NCBI GenBank assembly: GCA_025934475.1
Contig: JAICXZ010000108.1
Location: 1 to 8,043, forward strand
Direction of reading: 5' to 3'
DNA from: Mucilaginibacter sp.
GTDB lineage: Bacteria; Bacteroidota; Bacteroidia; Sphingobacteriales; Sphingobacteriaceae
DNA: 8,043 bases
The position numbers and the translations under genes were made by a program. Under the pieces are notes generated by a model. It ran no database searches. It had not been told where the DNA came from and saw nothing but the letters and a program-made list of their open reading frames with translations. This document shows positions 1 through 7,210 of the stretch, in pieces (within the stretch, counting starts at the first letter, position 1; the number at the start of each line of letters is the position of its first letter).

Positions 1-1
1 A

Positions 2-268
2 GATTTAAACTATTCATCTATTAGAGTTTTCTTATTAAGATGGCTCAAAAAAGCGGGCGTTAATAAGGACATTACCTTTCATTGCTTCAGACATACTTAC
101 GCAACTTTGCAACTTGAATTCGGTACGGACCTCTATACGGTTTCTAAGCTGCTGGGTCATAAACACATTAAAACAACACAAGGCTATGCAAAAATTGTCG
201 ATAGAAAAAAAGATCAAACTGTAAATAAAATCCCGGTTATAATAAGCGAACTACGAATGTCTGATTAG
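2..268 (+). CDS. Tyrosine recombinase / site-specific integrase, C-terminal end (5' partial)
   Basis: This is the last 88 residues of a tyrosine recombinase, read from the window edge to TAG at 266-268; the start and N-terminal domains lie outside. Visible catalytic landmarks are H27-x-x-R30 (in FHCFRHT), H53 in the LLGHKHIKTT box and the nucleophile Y62 in TQGYAKI, with the usual spacing. Such enzymes cut and rejoin DNA through a covalent 3'-phosphotyrosine and move integrative elements or invert DNA segments. The sequence style matches integrases of Bacteroidota conjugative and mobilisable elements. The preserved motifs suggest the protein is intact at this end. It is followed 22 bp later by a hairpin terminator. 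It probably marks one end of a mobile element lying to the left, but no attachment-site repeat could be identified. The catalytic first arginine and lysine are upstream and not visible. Confidence 0.9.
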   Translation, partial: DLNYSSIRVFLLRWLKKAGVNKDITFHCFRHTYATLQLEFGTDLYTVSKLLGHKHIKTTQGYAKIVDRKKDQTVNKIPVIISELRMSD

Positions 269-290
269 TATTTAAGTAGATTTAACGCAT

Positions 291-317
291 AAAAGCCGGT
301 CAATTGATCGGCTTTTT
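291..317. terminator. Bidirectional intrinsic terminator between integrase and ligD
   Basis: AAAAGCCG at 291-298 pairs with CGGCTTTT at 309-316. The stem extends inward by G-T, T-A and C-G pairs to an AATT loop (302-305), giving about 11 bp. A T-run closes the plus strand and the matching A-run gives a T-run on the minus strand. It lies 22 bp after the integrase stop and about 90 bp beyond the ligD stop on the opposite strand, so it can serve both convergent genes. The remainder of the gap, 318-408, is A/T-rich with no recognisable gene. Confidence 0.8.
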
Positions 318-408
318 ATGAACACTCAAATTCCATTTCACGCCGGGTTTACTTATTAAATTTTTTAGCATTGACGAAAGTTTATTTACAGGTCTTATGC
401 ATTAATGA

Positions 409-2457
409 TTATTTTATTATATGCTCCGGACTAGCAAAAATACTTTGGGCCTTTTTTACCGTCTTCTCCAAATCGATGCCTTTACCTAACACCCCTTTAA
501 ACAAGTCGCCGGTTTCTTTCAATCGGTCAACCGCATTGAAAATGGTGAAATCGCGCATGGTCAAGCCAGGCTTTACTTCATCCCAAACAAGAGACATAGA
601 TACTGTTGCGCCTGGCTTAGGACGAAGCGAATATGGTCCGGCAAGTGTCGCACCCGGACGGTTCTGCAAAAAATCGATATACATTTTTCCCTCCCGGTTT
701 TTGATCTGGCGTTCTACAGTTGTGAATTCCGGTATTTGCTGATGCACCAGGTTGGCAATAAGGCGGCCGAACATCTGCGATTGGTCATACGTGTATTTAG
801 CTTTTAGCGGTATATAAATATGCATACCTGTTGATCCGGATGTTTTAGGGTATGAAGGAACATCCAGCGCATCCAAAACTGCTTTCACCTCAAGCGCGGC
901 GGCTATCACCTGGTCAAAATGATGTTTATCGGGGTCGAGGTCTATCACGCAATAATCCGGGTTGTCCGGTGACGGAATTCTGCTAAACCAGGGGTTCATT
1001 TCAATACAACCCAGTGATGCCATCCACAGCAGGCTATCTTCGTTGCAGGCTACGGCAAATTCTTTATGTTCACCATCACTGGTCACGTAAGGGAAACTAT
1101 CCATCCATTCGGGAGACTTATTTTTGATATCCTTTTGATAAAAACTCATCCCTTTAATCCCGTTCGGAAAACGGTTGAGTGTCTGCGGACGGTCCTTTAA
1201 ATAAGGCAAAATGTATTCGGCAACCTGGTAATAATAATTGAGCATATCCCGCTTCGTGACTTTATCATCGGGCCAATATATCTTGCTTAAATGCGTAAAT
1301 TTTAGTTCGTGGCCGTGAACTTTGCGAACCTGGGTTTCTTCATTTGGATTTAATAGGGTCCGTCTGGTGCCAGTCTTTGGTGCATTAAGGATCTGTTTTT
1401 CATCTTTATTTTCGACTTCCTCAATTGTTCTGATCGTCGGTGCTTCAGTTTCGCGTACAACCTCACGGGCTTTTTTATCGGCACGCATACCTTCAAAAGA
1501 AGGGTGCCGAAAAACGCCATCACCTGTCACTTCGGCAAAACTAATCTCACAAACCAGTTCGGGTTTCAGCCAATACGCTTTCGCCCGGGGAGGATTTGGC
1601 CGAAAACGTGACGGTTTATTTACGTCAGGTATGGTAATAAATGGCGATCTGTCAACCGTCAATGGCTTAAACTGCGCCATCATTTCTGCCTGTATTTTAT
1701 CTGAAAAGCCGGTGCCGACCTTGCCTACGTATTGCAGTTTATGTCCCTCGTAGACCCCCAGTAGCAGTGAACTGAATTTTTTACCACTGCCTTCGTTTTT
1801 GGTAAAACCACCGATCACGACTTCCTGGCGTTTGTGGACCTTTATTTTCAGCCATTCTTTTGAACGGGCATCGATGGCATAGGTGCTTTCCTTCTTTTTA
1901 GCTATGATACCTTCTAATCCCATACGTTTAGCGGCGACAAAAAAATCGCTGCCTTTAGCATTGAAAGTTTGACTCAACCGAACGCGGTCATCGCCACCAG
2001 GTAATACTTTCTTTAATATTTCACGCCGCATGGTCAACGGCAACTGCGTCAGATCATATCCTTCGTACCATAGTATATCGAACACATAATAGGCCAGTTG
2101 GCCATCCGCTTCACTACGCCAATTTTGCAAATGACTAAAGTTAGATTGGCCTTTTTCATTCAGCACAATGATTTCTCCATCCAGCACAACACTGATCTTC
2201 CATTGAGATAAAAGCTCCCGCAAAGGATAGTATTTATCATTGAATGATTTATTATTACGTGAAAGAATATCAATATCCCCTTTGTTGATATAGCTAATGG
2301 CGCGATATCCGTCCCATTTTACTTCATACAGCCAGTCTGGATTGTCAAAAGGTTCGTCGACCAGTGTAGCCAGCATAGGTTTTACTTTTTCGGGCATTGG
2401 CGAACTTTTGGCCTGCTTTAAATATTTATCGAGTGGTACAGGATTTCGATTACTCAT
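409..2457 (-). CDS. ligD: ATP-dependent DNA ligase D, ligase plus polymerase domains (no phosphoesterase domain)
   Basis: LigD repairs double-strand breaks by non-homologous end joining with Ku: its polymerase domain fills or extends ends with a ribonucleotide preference and its ligase domain seals them using ATP. The 682 residues divide into a ligase domain (about 25-330) and a primase-type polymerase domain (about 385-665) joined by a charged linker. Ligase motifs seen: motif I EVKWDGYR with adenylated lysine K47, LDGE at 92-95, YYVFDILWYEG near 123-133, motif IV EGIIAKK at 182-188 and motif V WLKIK at 202-206. Polymerase motifs seen: metal-binding D506 and D508 in IDLDPD, SGSTGMHIYIPL at 540-551 and YIDFLQNRPGAT at 593-604. 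The usual N-terminal phosphoesterase domain is absent; the protein begins in what is normally the linker before the ligase domain (MPEKVKPMLATLVDEPF). No Ku gene is visible nearby. The start is the only ATG that fits; no Shine-Dalgarno sequence is evident, and a 10-bp palindrome CATTGCAATG covers it. Confidence 0.96.
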   Translation of the reverse strand: MSNRNPVPLDKYLKQAKSSPMPEKVKPMLATLVDEPFDNPDWLYEVKWDGYRAISYINKGDIDILSRNNKSFNDKYYPLRELLSQWKISVVLDGEIIVLNEKGQSNFSHLQNWRSEADGQLAYYVFDILWYEGYDLTQLPLTMRREILKKVLPGGDDRVRLSQTFNAKGSDFFVAAKRMGLEGIIAKKKESTYAIDARSKEWLKIKVHKRQEVVIGGFTKNEGSGKKFSSLLLGVYEGHKLQYVGKVGTGFSDKIQAEMMAQFKPLTVDRSPFITIPDVNKPSRFRPNPPRAKAYWLKPELVCEISFAEVTGDGVFRHPSFEGMRADKKAREVVRETEAPTIRTIEEVENKDEKQILNAPKTGTRRTLLNPNEETQVRKVHGHELKFTHLSKIYWPDDKVTKRDMLNYYYQVAEYILPYLKDRPQTLNRFPNGIKGMSFYQKDIKNKSPEWMDSFPYVTSDGEHKEFAVACNEDSLLWMASLGCIEMNPWFSRIPSPDNPDYCVIDLDPDKHHFDQVIAAALEVKAVLDALDVPSYPKTSGSTGMHIYIPLKAKYTYDQSQMFGRLIANLVHQQIPEFTTVERQIKNREGKMYIDFLQNRPGATLAGPYSLRPKPGATVSMSLVWDEVKPGLTMRDFTIFNAVDRLKETGDLFKGVLGKGIDLEKTVKKAQSIFASPEHIIK

Positions 2458-2510
2458 TGCAATGGTATTGTACTATTGATAAACCATTTGCTACCGATAA
2501 TGGTTTGTTG

Positions 2511-2670
2511 ATGGGTAAGCTATTCGATATGAATATTGATAAGTTTTATGACCATGTATATGACTGGGTTATTCGCTTTGGGCCCAAATTTCGTCGCGGG
2601 CCTTCTTATGTAATTTACCGGAATTTGGCTGCTAAGTCGTTTAAGGCGGTCCGGTTTGTCCATCATCTGA
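2511..2670 (+). pseudogene. Remnant of an MscS-family mechanosensitive channel N-terminus
   Basis: From ATG at 2511 (or 2529) the frame reads MGKLFDMNIDKFYDHVYD and continues WVIRFGPKF, the look of the N-terminal helix of Bacteroidota MscS channels. After FGPKF the frame is lost at the TTT run 2589-2591. Shifting by one base from 2590 gives FVAGLLM, a TAA stop at 2611-2613, then FTGIWLLSRLRRSGLSII and a second stop at 2668-2670. That composite matches the first hydrophobic helix and following basic segment of these channels. One extra T plus a point mutation making TAA would explain the damage. No channel core or beta domain follows; the region up to 2757 contains only short unconvincing pieces in any frame, one of which (ending HFILMSYIL) might be further remnant. 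I interpret this as a decayed fragment, not a short functional gene. An unbroken reading to 2690 exists, but its tail after the frameshift is not hydrophobic and looks unselected. Confidence 0.6.
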
Positions 2671-2757
2671 ATTCAAATATCAAAACCTAATTCAAAAAAC
2701 GATGTTTTAAAGATACCTTCCAAGCCGCTACCACTTCATCCTAATGTCTTACATCTT

Positions 2758-4959
2758 ATGAAAAAAATCTACTCTTCATGGGCGTTGAATGCGAATGCCG
2801 CGCTTAACGACCCGGATCTTAAACCGTTGGCCGAATTCATTGAGACTGGCTCGCGATTTTCACTATTCGATCTTACAGATAGCTGTTGGCTGGTATTGAC
2901 CTGGCCTTCAAATAAACGCACTGCATTTCGGCTAGCATATTCCCCGGGCGACCTACTGCAAACGAAAATTATCAACTCCGGCAACCATATCAGGCTCAAC
3001 ATTAATTCGACGATCGGGAAATTTCATATTGTTTTCCAGTTGCCGACTGATCGATGCAAAGTATTCCGGTATACAGTCAAAATTACACCTAAAACGCCGT
3101 TGCTGTTCCCATTTTGGCCGCGAGATATTTTACCGCTGAGCGTTTCGAAAGGGCAATTTTCCGATGGGGTTATCATCGTAAGACAAGTTGGTACACGCTC
3201 GGGACAACTTTATTTTAACCAGGAAAAAGCGGGCTCGATTTTATACCTGCAAAATTTGACAGCACTTGCCGGATATAATCAACAGACAGAAACCTCCGCC
3301 GGTGAGACAGTAGGCGGCGAATGGCCGGAAATTGGTTTTGCTTTGCCTCCAACATTGAAAAATAAACCGCTTGAACAAGGGAAAACCTATATTATCTCAG
3401 ATGCCATAGTAGCCTTTTCGGAAGCAATCCCTGCAGATGAATCATCTGTAACCAGGCAGTACCTCGATTTATTGGCGGAGGCCTATCTGGTGCTGCCGAA
3501 ACCCGCTACCGTTTATGCCGACTGGCCGGCTATGCTAAGTAAGGGCTTAAAAGATCTGATCGGGAGTCCGGGATGCTGGTCTCAATTAGACGGGCATCAT
3601 TATTTTAACGCTTACGTTTCTGACTACGTCACACCCCCGGAAGTGATGGTCCAATTGGCAGTTTTACTTCCATTACTGGATTATGTGGAATGGAGCGGCG
3701 AAGAACTCGAGGTAATGAAAAAGGTGAAAGAGGGTTTGCCTTCCTTTTATGATGACAAATTCAAAACAATAATGCGCTGGCATCCTAAGGCGGCAGATAA
3801 ACTGGAAGGTGAAGAAGAGCAAAAACAACCGTTGGTCATGGACTCCTGGTATTTGCATCATCCTTTGCTTAACCTTTCCAGGCTGGCATTAAAAGGTGAT
3901 CAGGCAGCAAAAAAACTCTTTCTTGATTCTTTGGAGTTTTCTATCAAGGTGGCACATCATTTTAATTACCAATGGCCGGTATTTTATAAAATCGATACTT
4001 TGGAAATTGTCAAAGCCGAAACCCAGCCCGGCAAGGGTGGAGAAAAGGACGTGCCCGGCCTTTATACACATGTTATGCTGCAGGCATGGGAATTGACCGG
4101 GGAGAAACGCTATCTAAATGAAGCGGAAAAAGCTGCCAGGCATTTACACGGGCTTGGGTTCAACCTCTTTTACCAGGCAAATAATACGGCGTTTTCGTCG
4201 GGCGCCATGCTACGTTTATATAAAGCGACGAAAAAGGAATTATACCTGGAATTAAGTTACTTATGCCTGGCCAATATCTTTAAAAACGTGAAACTTTGGG
4301 ATTGCAATTATGGCAATGGTAAACATTTCCCTTCCTTCTTTGCCCTTTTCCCGCTTAACGATGCACCATACACGGCGGTATATGAGGAACAGGAAATGTT
4401 TTGCGCGCTGCACGATTACCTGAAACATGCGGAAGACGTCGAGATACTGCCTTCCGCCCGGATGCTGATCGCTGAATATATCCGGTATTTGGTACATCGT
4501 GCAGCCTATTATTACCCTCCAATGCTGCCAAAGGAAATGCTGCAGGAAAAGCCTAAGATCGGCGAGGTGGACCCAAATCTGTGGATCGCGCTGGAGGATC
4601 TGCATGACGGTTGGGAAAATTCGGGTCAGGTGGGCCAGGAAGTTTACGGAGCGGGAAACGCCTTCGGCATTCTGCCCAGGCATTATATCCGCATACCCGG
4701 TCACTCATTCATGATATTTACAGACTATCCCGCCTACGGTTATTCAGCAACAAAACGACGTCCGGCCAAATTCAGGCTGGCAGGTGACGGACGAATAACC
4801 TGCAAATTGATGATCGTAAAAACCGGCCGTGCCAAGTTGCCGGAAATCTATGTTACCGCAAATGGCAAACGTTTGGATCCAGGCAAAAAAATTTCCCATG
4901 GCAACATAGCATTTGAAGTTCAGGGCGACAGTGCTATTTCAATCGATTGGAAAGAATAA
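2758..4959 (+). CDS. Uncharacterised 733-residue protein, possible alpha/alpha-barrel carbohydrate-active protein
   Basis: I do not recognise a named family. The N-terminal third (about 35-225) is rich in alternating polar and hydrophobic strands and looks like a beta domain. Residues about 235-620 are mainly helical, with repeated paired-helix units such as VPGLYTHVMLQAWELTGEKR then YLNEAEKAARHLHGLGF, aromatic-rich turns and many W, Y and H residues. This resembles the six-hairpin (alpha/alpha) toroid of glycoside hydrolases, polysaccharide lyases and sugar epimerases. A short beta-rich tail (about 640-733) follows. Candidate acidic or polar sites are the cluster LWIALEDLHDGWENSG (608-623) and YEEQE (542-546), chosen by eye only. 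No signal peptide or membrane helix is present, so a cytosolic location is inferred. The stop overlaps the start of the DUF2252 gene (TAATG), which indicates co-translation. The start at 2758 is preferred because the N-terminus is coherent and upstream sequence holds the decayed MscS fragment; no clear ribosome-binding site precedes it. Fold assignment is a guess from sequence texture. Confidence 0.85.
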   Translation: MKKIYSSWALNANAALNDPDLKPLAEFIETGSRFSLFDLTDSCWLVLTWPSNKRTAFRLAYSPGDLLQTKIINSGNHIRLNINSTIGKFHIVFQLPTDRCKVFRYTVKITPKTPLLFPFWPRDILPLSVSKGQFSDGVIIVRQVGTRSGQLYFNQEKAGSILYLQNLTALAGYNQQTETSAGETVGGEWPEIGFALPPTLKNKPLEQGKTYIISDAIVAFSEAIPADESSVTRQYLDLLAEAYLVLPKPATVYADWPAMLSKGLKDLIGSPGCWSQLDGHHYFNAYVSDYVTPPEVMVQLAVLLPLLDYVEWSGEELEVMKKVKEGLPSFYDDKFKTIMRWHPKAADKLEGEEEQKQPLVMDSWYLHHPLLNLSRLALKGDQAAKKLFLDSLEFSIKVAHHFNYQWPVFYKIDTLEIVKAETQPGKGGEKDVPGLYTHVMLQAWELTGEKRYLNEAEKAARHLHGLGFNLFYQANNTAFSSGAMLRLYKATKKELYLELSYLCLANIFKNVKLWDCNYGNGKHFPSFFALFPLNDAPYTAVYEEQEMFCALHDYLKHAEDVEILPSARMLIAEYIRYLVHRAAYYYPPMLPKEMLQEKPKIGEVDPNLWIALEDLHDGWENSGQVGQEVYGAGNAFGILPRHYIRIPGHSFMIFTDYPAYGYSATKRRPAKFRLAGDGRITCKLMIVKTGRAKLPEIYVTANGKRLDPGKKISHGNIAFEVQGDSAISIDWKE

Positions 4960-6149
4960 TGAGCGATTTATATAACAGGTTAACTGCTTTTAATGCGGCA
5001 TTGCTTCCTGAAAAGGTACAACTAAAATATGAAGCAATGGCCGAAAACCCATTCCGGTTTTTTCGGGGAACATGCCATCTGTTTTACCAGGACCTGGCGG
5101 CGGCAAAGCCTTTACCGTTGTCACCGTTGGCCTGGATATGCGGCGATTTGCATATCGAGAATTTCGGGAGCTACAAGGGCGATAATAAGCTCGTGTATTT
5201 TGATCTGAATGATTTTGACGAAGCGGTATTAGCGCCCGCCAGCTACGAAGTAGTGCGCATGGTGACAAGCATTTTTATCGCCTTTGAGCACTTGAAGTTT
5301 GAGCCAGCTAAAGCGATTAAAATGGCGCAATTATATCTCAAAACTTATTCAACGACTTTAGCTCGCGGGAAAGCGATAAGCATTGAACCGCGTACAGCAA
5401 AAGGAATAGTGTGTGATTTTCTAAACTCGGCAACTAAAAGCGGCTACAAGGAACTTTTGAAAAAACGCACGGTAAGCAAAAAGAAAACGATCATGCTGTC
5501 ACTCGAAGATGAACGCCATTTCAAGCTGGATAAAAAATTACGTCATGAGCTTAAAGCGCACATTAACGAATGGGTTAAGACCAGCAATGACGGACCATAT
5601 AACTATGAGGCTATTAGTGCCGTCTTCCGCCTGGCCGGAACAGGCAGTATTGGAGTAAAACGTTACCTGTTCCTACTTAAGAGTACCAATACCAGGAGCA
5701 GATATCTACTGCTGGATATGAAGCAGGCCCGCCCCTCGTCATTATTGCCCTATATTCATGTTCAGCAATTGCAATGGGAATCGGAAGCTTCGCGTGTTAT
5801 CGGTGTGCAGCAACGTATGCAAAACGTGTCCGCCGCATTGTTAAGTACAACCGTTTTTCGCGGCGATTCTTTTATCATACAGGAATTACAGCCGGTTAAG
5901 GATACGATCAAATTTAAATTGCTAAAAGATTACCGCGATATGTACCAGGTGATTGACGACATGGGAGCACTGACCGGTTCGGCACAATTACGGAGCGGTG
6001 GTATGCAGGGATCGGGTACCATCGATGAACTCATGGCCTTTGGTAACGATCAGAGCTGGCAGGAAGCGGTAATAGATTATGCCAGCGCATACGCGGAAAA
6101 GACAAAAAAATATTATAAAGAATTTTTAAAAAGATTTTACCTCGGGTAA
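4959..6149 (+). CDS. DUF2252 family protein, kinase-like motifs
   Basis: This 396-residue protein matches DUF2252 (PF10009) by its ordered motifs: KYEAMAENPFRFFRGTCHLFY (23-43), CGDLHIENFGSY (61-72), FDLNDFDEAVLAPASYEVVR (81-100), LAGTGSIGVKRYLFLL (225-240), LLLDMKQARPSSLL (250-263), QQRMQNVSAALL (284-295) and FIIQELQPVK (305-314). The family function is unknown. The GDLHxxNFG and DFDE pair looks like the catalytic loop and metal-binding acid of aminoglycoside- and choline-kinase-like folds, so phosphotransfer to a small molecule is a reasonable inference, not shown. I chose ATG 4959, whose A is the last base of the preceding stop (TAATG), with GGAAAG shortly upstream. An in-frame ATG at 4947 would add MERI and lie inside the previous gene. 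The overlap points to translational coupling with the unknown 733-residue protein. No signal peptide or membrane helix is seen. Confidence 0.93.
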   Translation: MSDLYNRLTAFNAALLPEKVQLKYEAMAENPFRFFRGTCHLFYQDLAAAKPLPLSPLAWICGDLHIENFGSYKGDNKLVYFDLNDFDEAVLAPASYEVVRMVTSIFIAFEHLKFEPAKAIKMAQLYLKTYSTTLARGKAISIEPRTAKGIVCDFLNSATKSGYKELLKKRTVSKKKTIMLSLEDERHFKLDKKLRHELKAHINEWVKTSNDGPYNYEAISAVFRLAGTGSIGVKRYLFLLKSTNTRSRYLLLDMKQARPSSLLPYIHVQQLQWESEASRVIGVQQRMQNVSAALLSTTVFRGDSFIIQELQPVKDTIKFKLLKDYRDMYQVIDDMGALTGSAQLRSGGMQGSGTIDELMAFGNDQSWQEAVIDYASAYAEKTKKYYKEFLKRFYLG

Positions 6150-6169
6150 ATATAAAACCCTCTGAAACT

Positions 6170-6177
6170 TTGATTTG
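6170..6177 (+). promoter_or_regulatory. Possible Bacteroidota -7 promoter element upstream of the pyrophosphatase gene
   Basis: TTGATTTG resembles the TAnnTTTG -7 element of Bacteroidota housekeeping promoters with one mismatch among the fixed bases. It lies 20 bp before the pyrophosphatase ATG in the 48-bp A/T-rich gap after the DUF2252 gene. No TTTG -33 element is found at normal spacing, so the call is weak. If real, the pyrophosphatase gene can be transcribed separately from the upstream pair. Confidence 0.25.
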
Positions 6178-6197
6178 TATAAATTAAAAAAGCACTT

Positions 6198-6719
6198 ATG
6201 AAATACCACCGAATACCATCGCTGAATAAGAAACTGATAAACGTAATTATTGAAACGCCACGTGATTCTCAGAATAAGTTTACTTATGATCCTGCAATGC
6301 ATGTTTTTAAATTGAAAAAGACTTTGCCAATGGGCACCACATTTCCTTTTGATTTTGGCTTTATTCCTAACACTGAAGGTGCTGATGGCGATCCGCTGGA
6401 CGTTTTAGTGATCATGGACCAGCATGCCTTTCCAGGATGCCTCATCAGTTGCAGGCCCTTAGGGATACTAGAGGCCAAACAGGCGGAGAAAAACAAGAAG
6501 GCAGTAAGAAACGATCGTATAATCGCTGTTGCAGACTGTTCCGTTGGCTTTGGGAATATATCAGATATAAAAGAGCTAAATAAAGGCATGGTCGAAGAGA
6601 TCGAGAATTTTTTTATCGACTATAACAAGCACGAGGGGAAGAAATTTAAACCTGTAAAATGGTGCAATGCCAACCAGGCATTGAAGAAGGTAAAGAGGAA
6701 TAGCAAGAATACCAATTAA
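6198..6719 (+). CDS. ppa: Inorganic pyrophosphatase, family I, divergent subgroup
   Basis: Family I pyrophosphatases hydrolyse pyrophosphate to two phosphates with Mg2+, pulling biosynthetic reactions forward in the cytosol. The 173 residues are the normal length for a bacterial subunit. The metal-binding signature DGDPLD (63-68, with D63, D65 and D68) is intact, as are E19 and K27 in the ETPRDSQNK segment and Y142. By alignment in my head to the E. coli enzyme, several active-site positions differ: E31 is T29, R43 is a lysine near 40-41, Y51 and Y55 are F49 and F53 in FPFDFGF, D102 is N105, K104 is R107 and K142 is N143. I recall the same FPFDFGF and NDR(L/I)IAV pattern in other Bacteroidota and bacterial homologues, so this looks like a subgroup rather than a decayed gene. 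A housekeeping copy probably exists elsewhere. The gene starts 48 bp after the DUF2252 stop, and its TAA lies in a TTAA shared with the convergent DUF421 gene. Confidence 0.9.
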   Translation: MKYHRIPSLNKKLINVIIETPRDSQNKFTYDPAMHVFKLKKTLPMGTTFPFDFGFIPNTEGADGDPLDVLVIMDQHAFPGCLISCRPLGILEAKQAEKNKKAVRNDRIIAVADCSVGFGNISDIKELNKGMVEEIENFFIDYNKHEGKKFKPVKWCNANQALKKVKRNSKNTN

Positions 6720-7210
6720 GTTGATTTCTTTCTAATGGCGCTTATTTCCCCGTTGCGCTCTATGTAAATATGGCTGATCTCATTAAGGTTTTCTGTGAGT
6801 GCTGATTTTCTTACGCCTTGCATTACATCTTCCTCTGTAAGCTGGACGCGCTTCAGGTTGCTGTCGAGGTATTTTTCTTTTTCAAAAAGAAGTATTTTAT
6901 CACTCTCGATAACTCTGCCGAAAAATTTTGAGTTAGCCATTAGCCAACCCACAATTCGGTGCAGTATCACAATCACAAAGCAGCCGATAATTACGGGAAT
7001 AAATGCTGATGCACCGACAACAGCGCGACTTAAAATCGAGCCCAGCATTATTATGACAATGTTGTCCAACGGCGTCCTTATGCCAAAGGAGCGTCTACCC
7101 GAAACACGGATCAATATCAAAGCGATAGCAAACACAACAATGCCCCTGCAGCCCATTTGCAGTGCATTTAAATTTTTACCTTCCCCGAAAATTTGAATTA
7201 ATAAATCCAT
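6716..7210 (-). CDS. DUF421 (YetF-like) membrane protein
   Basis: The 164 residues fit the DUF421/YetF family, whose members sit in the cytoplasmic membrane with a soluble C-terminal domain; the family function is poorly known, and some Bacillus members affect spore or envelope traits. Three hydrophobic segments are visible at about 16-36, 48-66 and 69-90. Between the first two lies the family hallmark RVSGRRSFGIRTPLDNIVIIMLGS, here described by R35-SGRR-FG and TPLDN (46-50). The C-terminal half (about 93-164) is a mixed alpha/beta domain with QLTEEDVMQGVRKSAL (123-138) followed by a strand segment SHIYIERNGEISAI. Such proteins usually carry longer C-terminal domains in Bacillus (over 200 residues), so this is the short form. 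The gene converges with the pyrophosphatase gene and overlaps it by 4 bp at TTAA, with no terminator between them, so read-through would produce antisense transcript of either. The ATG at 7208-7210 precedes the first membrane segment correctly. Confidence 0.9.
   Translation of the reverse strand: MDLLIQIFGEGKNLNALQMGCRGIVVFAIALILIRVSGRRSFGIRTPLDNIVIIMLGSILSRAVVGASAFIPVIIGCFVIVILHRIVGWLMANSKFFGRVIESDKILLFEKEKYLDSNLKRVQLTEEDVMQGVRKSALTENLNEISHIYIERNGEISAIRKKST

Noticed and set aside
35..217. A 60-residue minus-strand reading frame
   Set aside because: It is antisense to the integrase, whose catalytic motifs are clearly in the plus-strand frame.
2397..2690. A single-frame 97-residue protein on the plus strand spanning the ligD start and the gap
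   Set aside because: Its first part is antisense to ligD and its tail lies after the inferred frameshift; only the middle resembles a known family, so it is treated as part of a decayed MscS fragment.
2758..2830. Secretion signal on the 733-residue protein
   Set aside because: After MKK there is no continuous hydrophobic stretch and no cleavage-like motif, so export is not supported.
4261..4704. A 147-residue minus-strand reading frame inside the 733-residue gene
   Set aside because: It has no coherent protein features and overlaps a long frame with consistent codon use.
6795..7196. A 133-residue plus-strand reading frame opposite the DUF421 gene
   Set aside because: The minus strand encodes recognisable DUF421 motifs and membrane segments; the plus reading is its shadow.
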